Origin: Pelagibacteraceae bacterium AG-359-E06
Lineage (GTDB): Bacteria > Pseudomonadota > Alphaproteobacteria > Pelagibacterales > Pelagibacteraceae
Length of the DNA: 42,119 nucleotides
Direction: 5' to 3'
NCBI GenBank assembly: GCA_003280495.1
Contig: QCET01000009.1
Span: 1-42,119, forward strand
Below the pieces are notes generated by a model. That model was not told the origin of the DNA, did not search any database, and worked only from the letters and a program-made list of their open reading frames with translations. Position 1 is the stretch's first letter. Every line of letters begins with the position of its first letter. Both the position numbers and the translations under genes were made by a program. Shown here piece by piece: positions 38,117 to 42,119 of this stretch.

Positions 38117-39317
38117 CAAATGATATTTTTATAGAGTCATCCTCTATGTCTTTTTCTGTCAATGAAATGTCAGAGTTTATAATTTTATTATTTATTCTAT
38201 AAGCTCTATTTTCTAAATTTCTCTTAAAGTCACTGTTAGACGTGGCAAATTTAATAGAAATTATAAATTCTTTTAATTGTAAACCTTTTTTTAATATGTT
38301 TTTGTTAATTCTGGTTGTAGGTAATTCATCTCCTCCTGATTTTTTTTCAAAAGTATTAATAGATGTTTTTTTTGCTTTTAATGCAGCTTCTTTGCCATGT
38401 AATAATTTTGTTGCTTCATCAGCAAGCAGTATCTTAGCTTGATTAATATCTGAGCCGCTTAAACTTTCATAATCTTTGATTTTATCCAAATCTAACTCTG
38501 TAAAAAGTTTTAAATATCTTATTACATCTTTATCGTCTGTATTTCTCCAAAATTGCCAATAATCATAACTTGATAATAAATTCTTGTCCAACCAAACTGC
38601 TCCCTCACTAGTTTTTCCCATTTTTAATCCACTTGAGTTTAAAATTAGCGGAGTGGTTAATCCGTACACTTCTTTATTATTTACTTTTTTTACTAAATCA
38701 ACACCATTCACTATATTTCCCCATTGATCAGATCCGCCAATTTGGAGTTCTACTTTCTGTTTTTCATTTAGAATGAGAAAGTCGTAGGCTTGAAATATCA
38801 TATAATTAAATTCTAAAAAACTAAGGGATTGTTCTCGATCAAGTCTGTTTTTTACCGAGTCAAATGTTAACATTTTGTTTATGGTAAAATATTTTCCGTA
38901 TTTTCTCAAAAAATCAATATAATTTAAATTACTTAACCAATTTTTATTATTTACGAAAATAACCTTATTTTTACCTTTGGATTTTAAAAATTTTTGAAAT
39001 ACTTTTTTTATACTCGTAATATTTTTATTGATCTCTTTAGAAGATAATATTTTTCTGCTTTCGTCTTTACCAGAGGGATCTCCAATTAATGTGGTTCCAC
39101 CACCTAATAATACCACTGGTGTGTGACCGTATTTTTGTAGAAGCCTTAAACACATTATTTGAACTAAACTGCCGACGTGAAGCGATTTAGCTGTACAATC
39201 AAAACCGATATAAAATCTCATCTTTTTAGTATTTATCAAATTTTTAACTTGATCATTATTAGTGCATTGAAAAAGATATCCCCGATCTGTAAATTCAGAA
39301 AATAATTTATTTAGCAT
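38082..39317 (-). CDS. tyrS: Tyrosyl-tRNA synthetase
   Basis: A class I synthetase charging tRNA-Tyr, 411 residues. The HIGH motif appears as HVGS in KSLHVGSLVQ. The tyrosine-binding QIGGSDQWGNIVNG follows, and the KMSKS loop is KMGKT in GLKMGKTSEGAVW, normal for bacterial TyrS. The C-terminal S4-like RNA-binding domain spans about residues 345-405. It is divergent from anmK, a usual neighbour in alphaproteobacteria, and convergent with the AsmA-like gene. Confidence 0.96.
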   Translation of the reverse strand: MLNKLFSEFTDRGYLFQCTNNDQVKNLINTKKMRFYIGFDCTAKSLHVGSLVQIMCLRLLQKYGHTPVVLLGGGTTLIGDPSGKDESRKILSSKEINKNITSIKKVFQKFLKSKGKNKVIFVNNKNWLSNLNYIDFLRKYGKYFTINKMLTFDSVKNRLDREQSLSFLEFNYMIFQAYDFLILNEKQKVELQIGGSDQWGNIVNGVDLVKKVNNKEVYGLTTPLILNSSGLKMGKTSEGAVWLDKNLLSSYDYWQFWRNTDDKDVIRYLKLFTELDLDKIKDYESLSGSDINQAKILLADEATKLLHGKEAALKAKKTSINTFEKKSGGDELPTTRINKNILKKGLQLKEFIISIKFATSNSDFKRNLENRAYRINNKIINSDISLTEKDIEDDSIKISFGKKKHHLIKAN

Positions 39318-39369
39318 TTTTGTTAACTAATTTAATATACAATAATTAATAATATTTAAACCATTATAT

Positions 39370-40440
39370 ATGGAAAATTTTTACAAATCTATTGGAGCTA
39401 TGTGCGGATCATCTTGTGATGGAATTGATTTTTCTTTAATTATGACCAATGGGACTGATGAGGTAAAAATATTAAATAATAAATTTTTTGAATTTGATAA
39501 GAATTTAAAAAATAAATTAAAAAATTTTAAAAATTCCATAAGTGATATAAAAGCATTTAGCGAAAAGATTAAAAGTAAAGAGTTTATTAATCTAGAATTA
39601 CAATTTAGTAATTTAATTGCAAATTATTGTTTAGATTTCATAAAAGACTGCGGTACAGACTTCGATATGTTTGGTTTTCATGGATTTACATTATTTCATT
39701 CAGCAAAAGACAAAATATCATATCAGGTTGGAAACGCTGAAATCATAAAGAATATAGTAAAAAAAAATATCATTTACGATTTTAGAAATAATGATTTGTT
39801 AAATGGTGGTAAAGGCGCACCTCTCGCATCAATATATCATTTTTTAATTTTAAAAAAAAATACTGAGTTTGACAGCGTTATAAATATCGGTGGTATATCA
39901 AATTGTACTTTTAGAAAAAATTCAATTTTTTATTCTACAGATATAGGGCCTGGTAATTGTTTACTAGATGAGTGGGCAAAAAAATTTTTCAATAAAGAAT
40001 TTGACCTTGATGGTTCATTATCTGCACAAGGAAGTATAAATCAAATTTCCGCAAATAATTTCATTGATAGATTTATATTTGAAAAAAACGTAAATATATC
40101 TTTTGATACTGCTGATTTTAGTATTAGTGAGTTTAGAGGACTTAATAAACTTGATGGACTAAAAACATTAACTTTTATTACAGCTGAATTGATATTGGAA
40201 TTTTGTAAACGTAATAATTTAAAGAAAAGTTTAGTTTGTGGAGGAGGCAGAAAAAATAAAACTTTAATGAGATTTTTAAAAGACAAAGCATATAATATTG
40301 ACAAATTAAATTACAATGGAGATTTTATAGAGTCTCAGGCATTTGCATATTTGTCAGTAAGGACTACCTTGGGTAAAAACATATCATTCCCTGAAACTAC
40401 TGGTACGTTAAAGGCCTGTACAGGAGGCAAAATTTTGTAA
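39370..40440 (+). CDS. anmK: Anhydro-N-acetylmuramic acid kinase
   Basis: Phosphorylates and opens 1,6-anhydro-MurNAc released during cell-wall turnover, giving MurNAc-6-phosphate. The 356 residues fit the family. The N-terminal nucleotide loop is CGSSCDGIDFSL (family form MSGTSxDGxD). The FGFHGFTLFH, VINIGGISNCT, STDIGPGNCLLDEW and LVCGGGRKNKTLM blocks are all in order. It ends one base before the convergent hydrolase gene. No murQ or other recycling gene is adjacent. Confidence 0.93.
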   Translation: MENFYKSIGAMCGSSCDGIDFSLIMTNGTDEVKILNNKFFEFDKNLKNKLKNFKNSISDIKAFSEKIKSKEFINLELQFSNLIANYCLDFIKDCGTDFDMFGFHGFTLFHSAKDKISYQVGNAEIIKNIVKKNIIYDFRNNDLLNGGKGAPLASIYHFLILKKNTEFDSVINIGGISNCTFRKNSIFYSTDIGPGNCLLDEWAKKFFNKEFDLDGSLSAQGSINQISANNFIDRFIFEKNVNISFDTADFSISEFRGLNKLDGLKTLTFITAELILEFCKRNNLKKSLVCGGGRKNKTLMRFLKDKAYNIDKLNYNGDFIESQAFAYLSVRTTLGKNISFPETTGTLKACTGGKIL

Positions 40441-40441
40441 T

Positions 40442-41098
40442 TTAAAATAACCTTGACTCTTTTTGAATGTAATTATTTAAACTGTTGTTGAATTCAGCAT
40501 CAAGATTTACAAACGAATGGTTTGCGTTTTTAATTTCATCAAACTCTACAGTAATATTTTTTTGATTAATAAGCTTAGTCTTTAATTGTTGCATAGATTC
40601 TTTTGGCACAAGTTGATCTCCATTCCCGTAAACTATCAATCCAGAAGTAGGACATGGTGCAAGAAAATTAAAATCAAAAATGTTTGGCTGTGGTGAAATG
40701 GCCACGAATCTAAAAATTTCTGGTCTTCGCATTAGTAATTGCATACATATAAGTGCACCAAATGAAAAGCCTATTACCCAACTTTCGTTTGAGTTCGGAT
40801 TGCTTCTTTGTACAAAGTCTAAGGCAGCCGCTGCATCTGCTAACTCTCCGAGTCCGTTTTCAAATTTTCCCTCACTTTTTCCTACGCCTCTAAAATTGAA
40901 TCTACATACTGAAAATCCGTTTTTTAAAAATGTGTGATAAGCATTATAAACAACTCTATTGTTCATAGTACCACCATACTCTGGGTGAGGATGGAGTATT
41001 AGCGCAATTGGAGAGTTTTCCCTCTTACTTTGTATGTATTTTGCCTCTAATTTACCATCCGGGCCATTGATAAATACTTCAGCATTTGCGTGCTTCAT
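40442..41098 (-). CDS. Alpha/beta hydrolase (dienelactone hydrolase-like)
   Basis: A 218-residue cytosolic hydrolase fold. The oxyanion region is LILHPHPEYGGTMNN, the NFRGVGKSEG turn follows, and the nucleophile is Ser112 in GFSFGA. An acid in YGNGDQLVP and the catalytic His in NANHSF complete the triad. The LHPHPxxGG pattern marks the subfamily often found beside suf or anmK genes in alphaproteobacteria. The substrate is unknown. It is divergent from sufB across 84 bases. Confidence 0.85.
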   Translation of the reverse strand: MKHANAEVFINGPDGKLEAKYIQSKRENSPIALILHPHPEYGGTMNNRVVYNAYHTFLKNGFSVCRFNFRGVGKSEGKFENGLGELADAAAALDFVQRSNPNSNESWVIGFSFGALICMQLLMRRPEIFRFVAISPQPNIFDFNFLAPCPTSGLIVYGNGDQLVPKESMQQLKTKLINQKNITVEFDEIKNANHSFVNLDAEFNNSLNNYIQKESRLF

Positions 41099-41117
41099 AT
41101 GGTAATATTGATTAAAT

Positions 41118-41145
41118 TTGAAATGTGCTTATATCACATTATTAT
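41118..41145 (+). promoter_or_regulatory. Probable sufB promoter with embedded palindromic operator
   Basis: TTGAAA at 41118-41123 and TATTAT at 41140-41145 are separated by 16 bases, a good sigma-70-type promoter for sufB. Between and overlapping them is the inverted repeat AATGTG-N7-CACATT (41122-41140). A dimeric repressor bound there would block the promoter. Which regulator binds is unknown; an iron or Fe-S sensor would fit the gene. Confidence 0.5.
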
Positions 41146-41182
41146 AGAGTTCATTAAAAAAATTTAGCAAAGAATATAATAT

Positions 41183-42119
41183 ATGACAAAAAGTGAAGAT
41201 CTAATAAAGAAATATAAAGAAAATTCAGAGTACACTCATGGATTCGTAACCGATATTGAAACAATTGAGGTTCCCAAGGGTCTAAATGAAGAGACTATCA
41301 AATTCATATCAAAACAAAAACAAGAGCCTGAGTGGATGTTAGCTTGGAGATTGAAAGCTTATGAAAGATTAAAAAAAATGAAAGAACCTGATTGGCAAAA
41401 ACCAAAATATCCAAAAATTGATTATCAAGATCTTTATTATTATTCTGCTCCTAAGAGTTTAAAAGATCAGCCAAAATCACTAGATGAAATCGATCCCGAA
41501 ATTCGAAAGACTTATGAAAAACTTGGTATACCATTAGAAGAACAAAAAAGACTGTCTGGTGTTGCAGTGGATGCCGTCTTTGACTCTGTTTCTGTAGCGA
41601 CAACTTTTAAAGATGAATTAAAAAAAATTGGTGTAATATTTTGTTCAATTTCAGAAGCGATAAAAGAACATCCCGAATTAGTTAAAAAATATTTAGGTTC
41701 AGTCATTCCATTAACAGATCATTATTTTGCGACTTTAAACTCGGCTGTTTTTACGGACGGCTCATTTGTTTATATACCTCCAGGAGTAAGATGCCCGATG
41801 GAACTATCTACATACTTTAGAATTAATGCTTCAAACACTGGTCAATTTGAAAGAACTTTAATTATTGCGGACAAAGGTAGCTACGTTAGTTATTTAGAAG
41901 GCTGTACCGCGCCAATGAGAGATGAAAATCAACTACACGCTGCTAATGTTGAACTAGTTGCGCTAGATGATGCAGAAATTAAATATTCAACTGTGCAAAA
42001 CTGGTATCCTGGAGACAAAGAAGGTAATGGTGGGATTTATAATTTTGTTACAAAACGTGGAGCATGTCGAGGAAAAAATTCTAAAATATCATGGACACAA
42101 GTTGAAACTGGAAGCGCAA
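41183..42119 (+). CDS. sufB: Fe-S cluster assembly scaffold SufB (partial, right edge)
   Basis: Core of the SufBCD scaffold that builds Fe-S clusters. From ATG 41183 the frame is open for 312 codons to the window end; full SufB is about 470-490 residues. It contains [74 protein letters not shown] and [11 protein letters not shown], all SufB hallmarks. The remaining suf genes presumably lie beyond the window. Confidence 0.96.
   Translation, partial: MTKSEDLIKKYKENSEYTHGFVTDIETIEVPKGLNEETIKFISKQKQEPEWMLAWRLKAYERLKKMKEPDWQKPKYPKIDYQDLYYYSAPKSLKDQPKSLDEIDPEIRKTYEKLGIPLEEQKRLSGVAVDAVFDSVSVATTFKDELKKIGVIFCSISEAIKEHPELVKKYLGSVIPLTDHYFATLNSAVFTDGSFVYIPPGVRCPMELSTYFRINASNTGQFERTLIIADKGSYVSYLEGCTAPMRDENQLHAANVELVALDDAEIKYSTVQNWYPGDKEGNGGIYNFVTKRGACRGKNSKISWTQVETGSA

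Noticed and set aside
41122-41140. CRP/FNR binding site upstream of sufB
   Set aside because: The TGTG...CACA arms recall CRP, but the spacing is odd-numbered and three bases too short. I see no basis for naming a CRP-type regulator.

Overview
The window is a very AT-rich, extremely compact stretch of core chromosome from an alphaproteobacterium. It most resembles the streamlined marine Pelagibacterales (SAR11) or a lineage reduced in the same way. The evidence is low G+C, Lys/Asn/Ile-rich proteins, overlapping genes, spacers never longer than about 110 bases, and classic alphaproteobacterial gene neighbourhoods. Examples are rpsF-rpsR-rplI-dnaB-alr-cvpA-purF, fabD-fabG-acpP-gmk beside ksgA-pdxA-surA-lptD-lptG-lptF, DUF2066-hdaA beside rnd/aspS, aroQ-accB-accC, rne/mrcA-prfB and tyrS/anmK/suf. 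I see no rRNA, tRNA, CRISPR array, insertion sequence, integrase, phage gene or long non-coding region.

Layout. Positions 1-8192 (minus strand) form one operon: ribosomal proteins S6, S18 and L9, DnaB helicase, alanine racemase, an MMPL/RND-type membrane protein, CvpA and PurF, then the first codons of another gene. Positions 8272-10860 (plus) carry fatty-acid synthesis (fabD, fabG, acpP) and guanylate kinase. Positions 10853-17652 (minus) form an envelope operon: lptF, lptG, lptD, a minimal SurA-like chaperone, pdxA and rsmA. Positions 17678-19533 (plus) are pepA and ndk. Positions 19530-21120 (minus) are purM-purN, divergent from a DUF2066 protein and hdaA (plus). rnd (minus) diverges from aspS (plus). 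A TSCPD-domain protein related to the C-terminus of class II ribonucleotide reductase (minus) diverges from an NDUFA12-like complex I factor and a DUF2155 secreted protein (plus). aroQ-accB-accC (minus) diverges from thiS-thiG (plus). rne (minus) diverges from mrcA-prfB-AsmA/YhdP-like (plus). tyrS (minus) diverges from anmK (plus). An alpha/beta hydrolase (minus) diverges from sufB (plus), which runs off the right edge.

Together the genes serve housekeeping work: translation, replication and its control, purine, lipid and cofactor synthesis, LPS transport, peptidoglycan synthesis and recycling, and Fe-S assembly. The strongest signal that ordinary gene calling misses is a set of five genes (lptD, lptF, pepA, hdaA, aspS), each broken by exactly one extra base in a homopolymer run. 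Removing that base restores a full-length, motif-perfect protein in every case. Some of these genes are essential, so I read the set as base-calling or assembly errors until reads show otherwise. By contrast, the frameshift in prfB (release factor 2) is the genuine programmed +1 site, with its internal Shine-Dalgarno-like element. Other points of interest are a palindrome inside the sufB promoter, an RNase E without its zinc-link cysteines, start codons of divergent genes that overlap, and several expected neighbours that are absent (fabF-mltG-yicC, radA and others). I did not find a convincing previously undescribed multi-gene system.
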